Part shown: positions 25,538 to 32,319 of the stretch, in pieces
Numbering within the stretch: the stretch's first letter is position 1
How the letters are laid out: every line of letters begins with the position of its first letter
Assembly: GCA_026706445.1 (NCBI GenBank)
Contig: JAPOYT010000207.1
Location: 1 to 35,975 of the forward strand
From: Chloroflexota bacterium
GTDB lineage: Bacteria > Chloroflexota > Anaerolineae > Aggregatilineales > Phototrophicaceae
Direction: 5' to 3'
DNA: 35,975 bases
Translations under genes and position numbers: made by a program
Notes under the pieces: model-generated
Seen by the model: the letters and a program-made list of their open reading frames with translations, nothing else
Databases searched by the model: none
What the model was told of the DNA's origin: nothing

Positions 25538-26461
25538 ATGGAAAACGAGACGCGCAATAAGAATGTTGCTCAGCCCATTGGCAAGCGCGGCGAAGCTTAC
25601 CAGCCAGCGCAGACGCTGTGGCGGCGGGCGCTCCTCAGCATTCGGCATGATCGCCAGACGATGGTCGCCCTGTCGGTTCTGTTGATATTCGCCTTGATCG
25701 GGCTGATGGCGCCGCTCATCAGCGAAGCGCTGGACCTTGACCCGATCGAGCAAGATGTGCGCAACAATTATGCGCCACTGGGGACGGAGGAGCATCTTCT
25801 CGGCACAGACGAGCTGGGGCGCGATCATTTTGCGCGGCTTCTTTTCGCCGGGCAGATATCGCTGGGCATCGCCATCGCCTCCGCCTTTCTTGGCATGGGG
25901 ATTGGCGTGGCGGTCGGCTCGATCGCTGGCTTTTATGGCGGCGTCGTGGACGATATCGTCATCTGGTTCACCGCCACTTGGACCGCGATACCGGGGCTCC
26001 TGCTGCTCATCATCGTCAGTTCGCTGTTTTCGCTCACTCCATTCAGCATGGTTTTCCTGCTCGGCATTCTTGGCTGGGCTGGCGTTGCCCGCCTCGTGCG
26101 CGCCGAGACGATTTCGATTAAAGAGCGGGATTTCGTCCTGGCCGCGCGGGCGACAGGCGCTTCAAACCTGCGGATTATGTTCCTCCACATAGTTCCCAAT
26201 ATGTTCTCGCTGCTAATCATCATTCTGTCGCAGTCGATCGGCGGGCTGATTTTGATCGAATCGGCATTAAGCTTCATCGGTTTTGGCATCAAAGCGCCGA
26301 CGCCGACCTGGGGCAACATGCTCACCAGCGCCCTGGATTATATGCGCCGCGGTCCCCACCTGATGATGCTGCCTGGTTTGCTCATCACAGTAACTGTCTT
26401 CTGCCTCTATGTGATCGGCGATGGACTGCGCGACGCTTTCGATCCAAAAATCGCCGACTGA
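25538..26461 (+). CDS. ABC transporter permease, DppC/OppC-like
   Basis: This 307-residue partner permease has a cytoplasmic tail of about 35 residues, then a first helix. The characteristic HLLGTDELGRDHFARLLFAG segment is followed by five more helices. The EAA region is FVLAARATGASNLRIMFLHI. The C-terminus DGLRDAFDPK is typical. It follows the DppB-like gene by 14 bases. The usual DppD/DppF ATPases are absent, and rpsT with its own promoter follows. The system therefore has to borrow ATPases encoded elsewhere. Confidence 0.93.
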   Translation: MENETRNKNVAQPIGKRGEAYQPAQTLWRRALLSIRHDRQTMVALSVLLIFALIGLMAPLISEALDLDPIEQDVRNNYAPLGTEEHLLGTDELGRDHFARLLFAGQISLGIAIASAFLGMGIGVAVGSIAGFYGGVVDDIVIWFTATWTAIPGLLLLIIVSSLFSLTPFSMVFLLGILGWAGVARLVRAETISIKERDFVLAARATGASNLRIMFLHIVPNMFSLLIIILSQSIGGLILIESALSFIGFGIKAPTPTWGNMLTSALDYMRRGPHLMMLPGLLITVTVFCLYVIGDGLRDAFDPKIAD

Positions 26462-26510
26462 TCCTAAACTGACCTGTTCTTTTCGACCGTTGCTACGCCT
26501 TGATATGCTA

Positions 26511-26539
26511 TAGACAGCGCCGCAAGCACGTGATATAAT
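26511..26539 (+). promoter_or_regulatory. Promoter of rpsT
   Basis: TAGACA (26511-26516) and a perfect TATAAT (26534-26539) are 17 bases apart. This is the best sigma-70-type promoter in the window. It would give a leader of roughly 85 bases before the rpsT start. Confidence 0.7.
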
Positions 26540-26592
26540 GCCGAGCTGAAGTCGATAAATGGTGGGCGGCAGACGCTCGACCGACACTCGGA

Positions 26593-26619
26593 AAGGAGCG
26601 ACAGGAAGCCAAGCTTCCT
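26593..26619 (+). promoter_or_regulatory. rpsT leader: Shine-Dalgarno-like site and stem-loop ahead of the start
   Basis: AAGGAG (26593-26598) is 34 bases before the ATG, too far for normal initiation. A perfect 7-bp stem AGGAAGC (26603-26609) with GCTTCCT (26613-26619) lies between them. Folding would bring the site nearer the start. S20 synthesis is translationally autoregulated in Escherichia coli, so this leader may be a control element. Confidence 0.4.
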
Positions 26620-26632
26620 CGCAACCCGGAAC

Positions 26633-26899
26633 ATGGCAAATCATAAATCAGCGATAAAGCGCATCCGCCAGAACGAGAAACGGCGCCTTCATAACCGCAC
26701 CTACCGCAATCGCGCGCGCACTCTGGTTAAGAAAGCGCGTACAGCAATCGATAGCGGCAACCTGGATGAGGCGCGCGCCGCGACCAAAATCGCCGTGCGT
26801 GATCTCGACAAGCTGGCGAGCCGCGGCGTCGTTCACAAGCGAAATGCAGCGCGGCGTAAAAGCCGGCTGATGAGGCAATTGGCTCAATTAGAGAAGTAA
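26633..26899 (+). CDS. rpsT: 30S ribosomal protein S20
   Basis: This 88-residue, strongly basic protein begins MANHKSAIKRIRQNEKRR and has the RNRARTLVKKARTAI helix typical of S20. It binds the 5' domain of 16S rRNA early in small-subunit assembly. Its length and composition are normal for the family. It is monocistronic, with a near-consensus promoter, a structured leader, and a weak hairpin with a T-run after the stop. It lies convergent to the winged-helix regulator gene, whose stop codon falls within the same terminator. Confidence 0.97.
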   Translation: MANHKSAIKRIRQNEKRRLHNRTYRNRARTLVKKARTAIDSGNLDEARAATKIAVRDLDKLASRGVVHKRNAARRKSRLMRQLAQLEK

Positions 26900-26934
26900 A
26901 GCTTCGTAATTTGAGTTCAGGCTGAATGGAGTCC

Positions 26935-26963
26935 AGCCCCTTTGGGCGGGCTCTATATTTTTT
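26935..26963 (+). terminator. Putative terminator of rpsT
   Basis: AGCCC (26935-26939) can pair with GGGCT (26948-26952), or GCCC with GGGC inside it, followed shortly by six T residues (26958-26963). The stem is short but the T-run is good. It overlaps the last codons of the convergent gene. Confidence 0.45.
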
Positions 26964-27600
26964 CCAGCGCGACCTCGAAGCGATAGCCAATCCCACGTAC
27001 CGTCCTCAGATAAGCCGGCTTCTGCGGGTCGGCCTCCAACAGCTTGCGCGCATGCCGGATGTGAACATTCAAGGTGCGCGTGTCGTCGAGGTAAGCGGTT
27101 TTCCACACATGGCGCATAATATCGGCGCGCGTCAAGGTCTCATTGGGTCGAGACATAAAAAGCTCGATTAAGCCTGCCAGCTTGGGACTGAGCGGCGCCT
27201 GTCTGCCATGAGCTTGCAGAAACCGCGCCCTTCGATTTAACGTGAAGGGTCCGCAGCGGATGACATCGTTCGGATCGGCGGTGAGCAAACGCGACACTGC
27301 GGTTGTCAAGGCGCGTGCGGTCAAGGAGGCGCGCAAGGTGATGTCGGCGCTGGCTGCGCTGGCTGCATTTGCCGAAGCGGAGATTAGCAAGAGCGTCGAA
27401 TCGGGGAAGCGCGCCCGTATGTTGCGGCAGATGCGTTCGCCCGAAACATACATAGAAGCGGCGTCCACGATGATGAGGCTGAAGCGCTGCCCGGTGTACA
27501 ATCTTGCTTGAAGGCCGCTGCGGGCTCGCGCCACCTCGTATTTGCGCCGCAGGGTAGCCGCCCAGCGCGCCGTGCCAATTAGAAGAATGCGGCTCGCCAA
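26953..27600 (-). CDS. OmpR/PhoB-type winged-helix regulator with degenerate receiver domain
   Basis: The 215-residue protein has a C-terminal trans_reg_C winged helix (about 113-212) with the hallmark TRTLNVHIRHARKLLE and LRTVRGIGYRFE. The N-terminal half is receiver-like but decayed. The acidic pair after the first strand is replaced (ILLIGTA), D46 may survive as the acceptor position (LIIVDAAS), and the conserved lysine is absent (DITLRASL). It probably does not respond to phosphorylation by a kinase, and no partner kinase is adjacent. It follows the cysteine-desulfurase-like gene by 19 bases on the same strand, so the two are likely co-transcribed. Confidence 0.85.
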   Translation of the reverse strand: MASRILLIGTARWAATLRRKYEVARARSGLQARLYTGQRFSLIIVDAASMYVSGERICRNIRARFPDSTLLLISASANAASAASADITLRASLTARALTTAVSRLLTADPNDVIRCGPFTLNRRARFLQAHGRQAPLSPKLAGLIELFMSRPNETLTRADIMRHVWKTAYLDDTRTLNVHIRHARKLLEADPQKPAYLRTVRGIGYRFEVALEKI

Positions 27601-27619
27601 AGCAAAGCCTTTCCCGGCC

Positions 27620-28876
27620 TTAGAGCAGGTCCAGCAAGTTCAGCAATTTGTTGATTTCGTCAATAGTATTGTATTGGCCGATGCCAATGCGAACCGTGCC
27701 AGCCGGACGATTCAGACGCTGCATGATCTCTACAGCGTAATAATTGCCGCTCCAAACGTAGATGTGATTTTCCGCCAGGTAGCGCGCGATTTCGTCTGGG
27801 CTATGCCCTTGTTTGACCATCGCCACGGTAGGGACGCGCTGATCGAAGCGAGCGCTGTCGGTGATGCCGGCGATAGAAACGCCCGGTATCGCGCAGAGCC
27901 CGTCAATCAGCGCGGAGACTAGTTGACGCTCATATTCCCGCACGGCCACCATGCCGCGCTTCATATTCAAGCGGCGTCCGGCGCCATGGTCATGCGGCAA
28001 ATTGGCATCGCCAAAATCAGCGCCGATGCTTTCCCAGTATTCGAGGCAGGCTAGCAAACCGTTCCAAGTTTCGTAGCTGGGCGTGCCGTTTTCCCAGCGG
28101 TTGGGCGCCGCGTCTTTCGCCGGGCGCACCTTGTAGGCGGGCAGGGTATCGAGCAGTTCCTGGCGCCCCCACATGATGCCGAGGTGGGGTCCGTAGAATT
28201 TGTACGACGAACAGAGCAGAAAATCGCAGCCTATCTTCTGAACATCGATCGGCAGGTGTGGCGCGCTTTGCACAGCGTCGACCACGTGCCAGGCGCCGAC
28301 GGCGCGCGCCATGCCGGCTATTTGCTTGACTGGATTAACGGTGCCAATGGCATTTGAGGCCTGCACCGTGGCCACAACTTTGGTGCGTTCGCTAAGCGCC
28401 TCCTCCAGCGAGTCCATATCCAGCGTGCAGTCGGCAGTATTGATATCGACCCACTTCACTTGCAGGTCGTTTTCACGCGCAATGAGCGCCCAAGGCGCGA
28501 TGTTGGCATCGTGGTCCATCCGCGTGAGGACGATCTCGTCGCCAGGCGAAAGCGTCCGCGCAATTGACCGGCTTAGGCTGAAGTTGAGGCTTGTCATATT
28601 GGGACCGATGACGATTTCAGACGGGCTTGAAGCGTTAAGAAAGTCCGCCATAGCTTCACGCGTTCGCCCGGCCATGTCGTCGCTGCGGCGGCTGGTGGCA
28701 AAGGCGCCGCCTGAATTGGCGTTCATCGTCATGTAATACTGCGTCACCGCTTGCATCACATTGAGCGGAACTTGCGTACCGGCTGGGTTGTCCAGGAATA
28801 CGGGCAGTGAGCCGTCGGCGGCGGGCACACTCAATGAGGGAAAATGCGGGCGTATCGCATTGGCGTGAAAACTCAT
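27620..28876 (-). CDS. Class V aminotransferase / cysteine desulfurase-like protein lacking the catalytic cysteine
   Basis: This 418-residue PLP enzyme of the aminotransferase class V fold resembles the 'cysteine desulfurase-like' subgroup. PLP would be bound by K226 (SSYKFYGPH), D200 (VVDAVQSAPH) and H122 (MDHDAN). The segment where IscS/SufS place their sulfur-accepting cysteine reads YVWSGNYYAVEIM (373-385) with no cysteine. It therefore cannot relay sulfur by that mechanism and may be a lyase, aminotransferase or racemase. AAGG at spacing seven precedes the ATG. A palindrome lies 35 bases upstream, and a decayed-receiver regulator follows in the same transcript. Confidence 0.88.
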   Translation of the reverse strand: MSFHANAIRPHFPSLSVPAADGSLPVFLDNPAGTQVPLNVMQAVTQYYMTMNANSGGAFATSRRSDDMAGRTREAMADFLNASSPSEIVIGPNMTSLNFSLSRSIARTLSPGDEIVLTRMDHDANIAPWALIARENDLQVKWVDINTADCTLDMDSLEEALSERTKVVATVQASNAIGTVNPVKQIAGMARAVGAWHVVDAVQSAPHLPIDVQKIGCDFLLCSSYKFYGPHLGIMWGRQELLDTLPAYKVRPAKDAAPNRWENGTPSYETWNGLLACLEYWESIGADFGDANLPHDHGAGRRLNMKRGMVAVREYERQLVSALIDGLCAIPGVSIAGITDSARFDQRVPTVAMVKQGHSPDEIARYLAENHIYVWSGNYYAVEIMQRLNRPAGTVRIGIGQYNTIDEINKLLNLLDLL

Positions 28877-28910
28877 ATATCGACCTTAAGCGCGAGAGCG
28901 CAGCTTCGAG

Positions 28911-28928
28911 TAGTATCGGTCAATACTA
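28911..28928. promoter_or_regulatory. Palindrome upstream of the PLP enzyme gene
   Basis: TAGTAT (28911-28916) and ATACTA (28923-28928) are perfect inverted arms around six bases, 35 bases before the minus-strand start. On the minus strand TATAGT within it resembles a -10 box. It may be an operator for a dimeric regulator. Confidence 0.35.
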
Positions 28929-29098
28929 TAGACCAAGCGGCGGCGTATTTGTATTTCGATTTTTAGCTCATCGCTTTGGCTATATCGCTTGCGAATACAA
29001 GGGCGGTTCTGTTCTCGATGAATTATCATGCGCGGATGAACAATTGCCAAGATAGACAGAATCGCGGCGCAGCATCCAAGTCGGGCTGCGAAACGGTC

Positions 29099-29245
29099 AT
29101 GCAGCGATTGCGCTGCCTCAATTGTGGGCAGCTCATATTCGCCGCTGCTGAAGTCGAGCCGCCGGAAGTTTGTCAGTATTGCAACGATATGACAACATGG
29201 CAAGTAATCGACGGCCACGGGCGACTCGAGAACTCAAGTCCCTAG
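29099..29245 (+). CDS. Mini zinc-ribbon protein, rubredoxin-like
   Basis: The 48-residue frame from ATG 29099 contains RCLNCGQLIF and VCQYCNDM, a C-x2-C ... C-x2-C zinc ribbon with cysteines 6, 9, 25 and 28. Upstream in-frame starts (29036, 29018 and TTG 28976) add sequence without recognisable features. The cysteine motif begins where rubredoxin-like ribbons normally start, so the short form is chosen, although no clear ribbon-associated ribosome-binding site is visible. It is divergent from the PLP enzyme and overlaps the end of the ABC ATPase gene tail-to-tail by 12 bases. It may bind zinc or iron; the role is unknown. Confidence 0.6.
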   Translation: MQRLRCLNCGQLIFAAAEVEPPEVCQYCNDMTTWQVIDGHGRLENSSP

Positions 29246-29995
29246 ATCTTCGATTTCTGCGCGAACACGCCTCGTCAACTGCAGGAAGGGCTTCTCATAA
29301 ATCAAATCTGGCGCGCGCGGCCGCGTCAAATCGACGGCTATATCCGCAACAAGACGGCCCGGTCGCCGCGACAAGACGATTACGCGATCAGCCAGAAAGA
29401 CCGCCTCGCTGATATCGTGAGTCACCATGACAATGGTTTGCATGTAGCGCTGGCGCAGGCGCAGCAGCTCCAGACTGAGCTTTTCCCGCGTTAAGGCGTC
29501 GAGCGCGCCAAAGGGTTCATCCAGCAGCAGCACTCGCGGCTGTTGGACGATTACGCGGCCGAGCGCCACTCGCTGCGCCATGCCACCGGATAGTTCAGCT
29601 GGATAAGCCCTTTCGAATTGCTCCAGGTGAAGCTGCGAAAGCAACGCTCGGACTCTGTCATAGCGAAGGTCACGCGGAAGACCGGCAATTTCCAAAGGCA
29701 AGGCGATATTGTCGAGCACGGTTCGCCAAGGCATCAAGCTCGCATCCTGAAACATGATTGCGAAACGGTCCATTGGATTGTCGATTGTTTCATCTCCGTA
29801 TCGAGCGGAACCGGCGGTCGGGCGCAGCAACCCGGCCAGCGCGCGGATCAAGCTGCTTTTGCCACAGCCTGTGGGACCAACTACACAGACGAATTCTTCC
29901 TCTGCCACATCAAATGAGATCGGTCCCAATGCCGGCAGCATATCGCCGACGGGATTCGGGAACGAGATGGATAATTCACGCAGGCTCAGCCTCAC
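29234..29995 (-). CDS. ABC transporter ATPase of the riboflavin uptake operon
   Basis: This 253-residue ATPase of the nitrate/sulfonate/taurine type has all functional motifs. They are Walker A GPTGCGKS (K46), Q-loop Q83, signature LSGGMAQR (135-142), Walker B VLLLDEP (D159, E160) and the H-loop H193. It powers the permease encoded two genes upstream. The GTG start overlaps the stop of the binding-protein gene (GTGA, 29995-29992), so the two are translationally coupled. As the third gene downstream of an FMN riboswitch it most likely energises riboflavin import. Pairing of RibXY with its own ATPase is useful, as many riboflavin loci lack one. Confidence 0.9.
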   Translation of the reverse strand: MRLSLRELSISFPNPVGDMLPALGPISFDVAEEEFVCVVGPTGCGKSSLIRALAGLLRPTAGSARYGDETIDNPMDRFAIMFQDASLMPWRTVLDNIALPLEIAGLPRDLRYDRVRALLSQLHLEQFERAYPAELSGGMAQRVALGRVIVQQPRVLLLDEPFGALDALTREKLSLELLRLRQRYMQTIVMVTHDISEAVFLADRVIVLSRRPGRLVADIAVDLTRPRAPDLIYEKPFLQLTRRVRAEIEDLGT

Positions 29996-31125
29996 GCTTC
30001 ATTTCCTGTGATAAAGCGGTTAGTGAAGGCGGCTCCCAGATCGCCGGCATCTTCCCCAAGGAAGCCCATCGTCAGCAGCGTGTCGCTCATCGCCTGCCAT
30101 GACTCCAGTTCGCTGTAGCCCAGGCGTTCGGCATCCCACAAGTCGATGGTATTCAGCAGGACATGGAACTGAGTCAAGGAGGCCTGGTCGAAACCTTCGG
30201 CCAGGTCGGCCGCAAGTTGTAGGCGAGACCGGGCGATCGCCTCTCGATCGGGCTTTGACGCCAAGAATTCCTCTTGCTGGCTAGCGGAACGCTGCAGCTC
30301 GCGCATCAGCGACGGATCAGCCGGCAAGCCATCGACATATTCGAGGCTGGCGAGATAAGCCGCGGCTGGATTGTCGATTACAGCTTGCAGCGCTTTGGTC
30401 AGTCCGTTTACGATTCGCTCAACAGCATCAGGATCTTCGTCCAGGCGCGCCCGACTGACGATCAAGCCGTTGGAAACCAAATCAACTCGCGATGCGACTG
30501 AAATCACATCCACATTGTCGACATCGCCGCAATCGCCGGCGGACGCCAGGTTCTGTATCTGCAGCGGTTCATTGTTGACATACACGATGGCGGCGTCGAC
30601 GACGCCCAGGCAAAAGACCTCGGGCGCATTAAAGCCGATTTCGCGGAGGTCGATGTCGGATTCGGCAAGGCCGGCGCTGCCCAGCAGCGTCGTTAGTCCG
30701 CTATAGCTCGCGCCAAAGCGTCCCGGGATGCCCACGGTCATGCCCTGCAAATCTTTCAATTCGCTCAAGTCTGTTTCGCCGCCGAAGACCAATCCGACGG
30801 GATATTGCTGGAACCATTCGAAGACATAGACCACATCGCGGCCGCGCGCGCGCGCCAGGATCACTTGTTCGCCGCTGACAACGCCATAGTTGGCTTGGCC
30901 GACGGCGACCAGATCCAGGACTTCGGGCTCCTGCAAATGCTCCAGCGTCACCGTGAAGCCGACGTCGGCAAAGTATCCCTCTTCAATGCCGACATAAAAG
31001 GGAGCGAACTGCACATTCGGGATGAATGTGAGCAAAATGCGTTCATCCACCGTCTCATTCTGCGCGACGGTCGGCAAGGCGAATGTCAATGTGACAAGTA
31101 TTAGCCAACGAAAGGGATTCAACAT
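29992..31125 (-). CDS. ribY: Riboflavin ABC transporter substrate-binding protein RibY-like (NMT1/THI5 fold)
   Basis: ATG 31125 is chosen because GAGGAGAG precedes it at good distance; TTG 31134 is too close to that site. The 377-residue protein has a signal peptide ending near PTVAQNET. It has the NMT1/THI5-like fold, seen in IPNVQFAPFYVGIEEGYF, VLDLVAVGQANYGVVSGEQV and the DLQGMTVGIPGRFG segment. This fold binds pyrimidines, taurine and, in the RibXY system of Chloroflexota, riboflavin. The FMN riboswitch ahead of the operon makes riboflavin the likely ligand here. It lacks a lipobox cysteine. A thiamine-precursor or nitrate-type ligand cannot be excluded from fold alone. Confidence 0.85.
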   Translation of the reverse strand: MLNPFRWLILVTLTFALPTVAQNETVDERILLTFIPNVQFAPFYVGIEEGYFADVGFTVTLEHLQEPEVLDLVAVGQANYGVVSGEQVILARARGRDVVYVFEWFQQYPVGLVFGGETDLSELKDLQGMTVGIPGRFGASYSGLTTLLGSAGLAESDIDLREIGFNAPEVFCLGVVDAAIVYVNNEPLQIQNLASAGDCGDVDNVDVISVASRVDLVSNGLIVSRARLDEDPDAVERIVNGLTKALQAVIDNPAAAYLASLEYVDGLPADPSLMRELQRSASQQEEFLASKPDREAIARSRLQLAADLAEGFDQASLTQFHVLLNTIDLWDAERLGYSELESWQAMSDTLLTMGFLGEDAGDLGAAFTNRFITGNEA

Positions 31126-31153
31126 GATGAGCAACTCTCCTCATAGTAGCAGT

Positions 31154-31975
31154 TCACCGGTTTGAGCGACGCTGCCAAAACAGAAAACGCCACTCCACAT
31201 AGGCGACGAGCCCGTAAAGTGTCAGCGATATCGCCGTCATTGTAAGCACAGCCACGAAAACAAGCGGCGTATCATACAGATTGCGCGCCGACGTAACGAG
31301 GAAACCCAAGCCACTGCCCTGGCTGACGAATTCGCCGACGACAGCGCCTATCACAGCCAGGGTGGCGCTCGTCTTCAGACCGGCCAGAACCACGGGCAGC
31401 GCGCTCGGAATCTCCAGATGGCGAAAGGTCTGCCAGCGTCCCGCCTTTAGCGAGCGCAACAAATCACGCAGTTTCGGCGATACGCTGCGGATGCCAACGA
31501 TCGTATTCACCAACATCGGGAAAAAAACGATTACCGCCGTGGTCACAACCTTACTGGCAAGCCCCGAGCCGAACCAAATCACCAGTAGTGGCGCGTAGGC
31601 CACGATGGGAGTCGACTGAAAGCCGACAATCACCGGCGAAAGAATATTCTCCAGCAGCGGCGCCTTGGCAATTGCGTAACCGATGACGAGACCAATCCCC
31701 AGGCCGATCAACAGGCCATATAGCATTTCTTCCAGCGTGACCAGCGCGTGCTTGGGCAATGTGCCTGCGGCCATAGCTTTGATGAAAGCCCGATAGACTT
31801 CGGCCGGTGGCGGCACGAGGATATGCGAAATGATCTCTCGCGCGCTAACCCACTGCCAGAGGAGCAGCAAAACGAAAACGGTCAGGAATGGCGACGCGCG
31901 CCGCAGGTTGGTTCCCAGTTGGGTCCCGGCAGTTGGTTCTTGACGCCCTGGGTTACGCTTGGCTGTCTTCCGCAT
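31154..31975 (-). CDS. ribX: Riboflavin ABC transporter permease RibX-like
   Basis: The start at ATG 31975 follows GGAAGGGCG. Longer readings (to 32065) run into the riboswitch leader and have no family match. The 273-residue permease has a charged N-terminal tail and then about six helices. The EAA-like docking loop is LRDLLRSLKAGRWQTFRHLE, and the late segment GAVVGEFVSQGSGLGFLV is typical of SsuC/TauC/RibX permeases. It is the first gene after the FMN riboswitch, 28 bases before ribY. Its ribosome-binding site can be masked by a 9-bp hairpin, so translation is probably the controlled step. It transports riboflavin, by inference from the riboswitch. Confidence 0.87.
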   Translation of the reverse strand: MRKTAKRNPGRQEPTAGTQLGTNLRRASPFLTVFVLLLLWQWVSAREIISHILVPPPAEVYRAFIKAMAAGTLPKHALVTLEEMLYGLLIGLGIGLVIGYAIAKAPLLENILSPVIVGFQSTPIVAYAPLLVIWFGSGLASKVVTTAVIVFFPMLVNTIVGIRSVSPKLRDLLRSLKAGRWQTFRHLEIPSALPVVLAGLKTSATLAVIGAVVGEFVSQGSGLGFLVTSARNLYDTPLVFVAVLTMTAISLTLYGLVAYVEWRFLFWQRRSNR

Positions 31976-31977
31976 TT

Positions 31978-32012
31978 CGCCCTTCCGCGGGGGATTGACT
32001 GGTGGAAGGACG
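31978..32012 (-). promoter_or_regulatory. Hairpin able to sequester the ribX Shine-Dalgarno site
   Basis: On the minus strand CGTCCTTCC (32012-32004) can pair with GGAAGGGCG (31986-31978) over nine bases with one U-G pair and a 17-base loop. The second arm contains the ribX ribosome-binding site directly before the ATG at 31975. This is a plausible expression platform for the riboswitch, switching translation off when the aptamer is occupied. Confidence 0.6.
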
Positions 32013-32098
32013 ATACGCGAACATGCATCGCAATGACGGCGACCGAAAAGGCGCTCGCATACCAAACCAGACAGGCCGACACTCGCAGCCTGCTTACC

Positions 32099-32265
32099 CT
32101 TCTCCCATCCGGACTATCACCGTCGGCTCCGGAATCGCACCGGAATCCACCTGCACAGCATAGCGCTGTGACGCACCGCCAAAATCGTGGCGATGACCAG
32201 GGTCACGGGCTTGGCGTGCCGCAGCACACATCACCGCCGGTAGGGACTTCCACCCTGCCCCGAAG
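32099..32265 (-). ncRNA. FMN riboswitch (RFN element) of the ribXY operon
   Basis: Read on the minus strand, the conserved FMN aptamer is present from 32265 to 32099. It opens CTTCGGGGCAGGGTGGAAG, followed by the CCCTACCGGCGGTGATG block, AAGCCCGTGACC, GATTCCGGTGCGATTCCGGAG and CCGACGGTGATAGTCCGGATG, and closes with GGGAGAAG. These match the RFN consensus junctions and the closing P1 stem CTTC/GAAG. The P-arm between the AGCCCG block and the GATTCCGG block is variable, as in the family. FMN binding normally shuts off riboflavin biosynthesis or transport genes. The downstream genes are a permease, a binding protein and an ATPase. About 120 bases separate the aptamer from the ribX start. Confidence 0.93.
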
Positions 32266-32290
32266 GTTGGTTGAGATTATCTTCAGCTTG

Positions 32291-32318
32291 AGTATAGCAA
32301 CAATCTAGGAGAATTCAA
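32291..32318 (-). promoter_or_regulatory. Promoter of the riboswitch-ribXY operon
   Basis: On the minus strand TTGAAT (32318-32313) and TATACT (32296-32291) are separated by 16 bases. They lie immediately after the histidine-kinase stop codon and about 25 bases before the aptamer, leaving the expected short lead-in for a riboswitch transcript. Confidence 0.65.
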
Positions 32319-32319
32319 T

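Noticed and set aside
25022..25828. Minus-strand frame opposite the two peptide permeases
   Set aside because: It spans two genes with clear permease motifs on the plus strand and carries no coherent domain.
31976..32065. Longer N-terminus for the ribX permease
   Set aside because: The added 30 residues would be encoded by the riboswitch expression platform, and the downstream ATG has the ribosome-binding site.
32099..32265. TPP riboswitch, considered because the binding protein is THI5-like
   Set aside because: The conserved blocks are those of the FMN/RFN aptamer (AGTCCGGATGGGAGAAG end, CCTACCGGCGGT start), and no CTGAGA thi-box signature is present.
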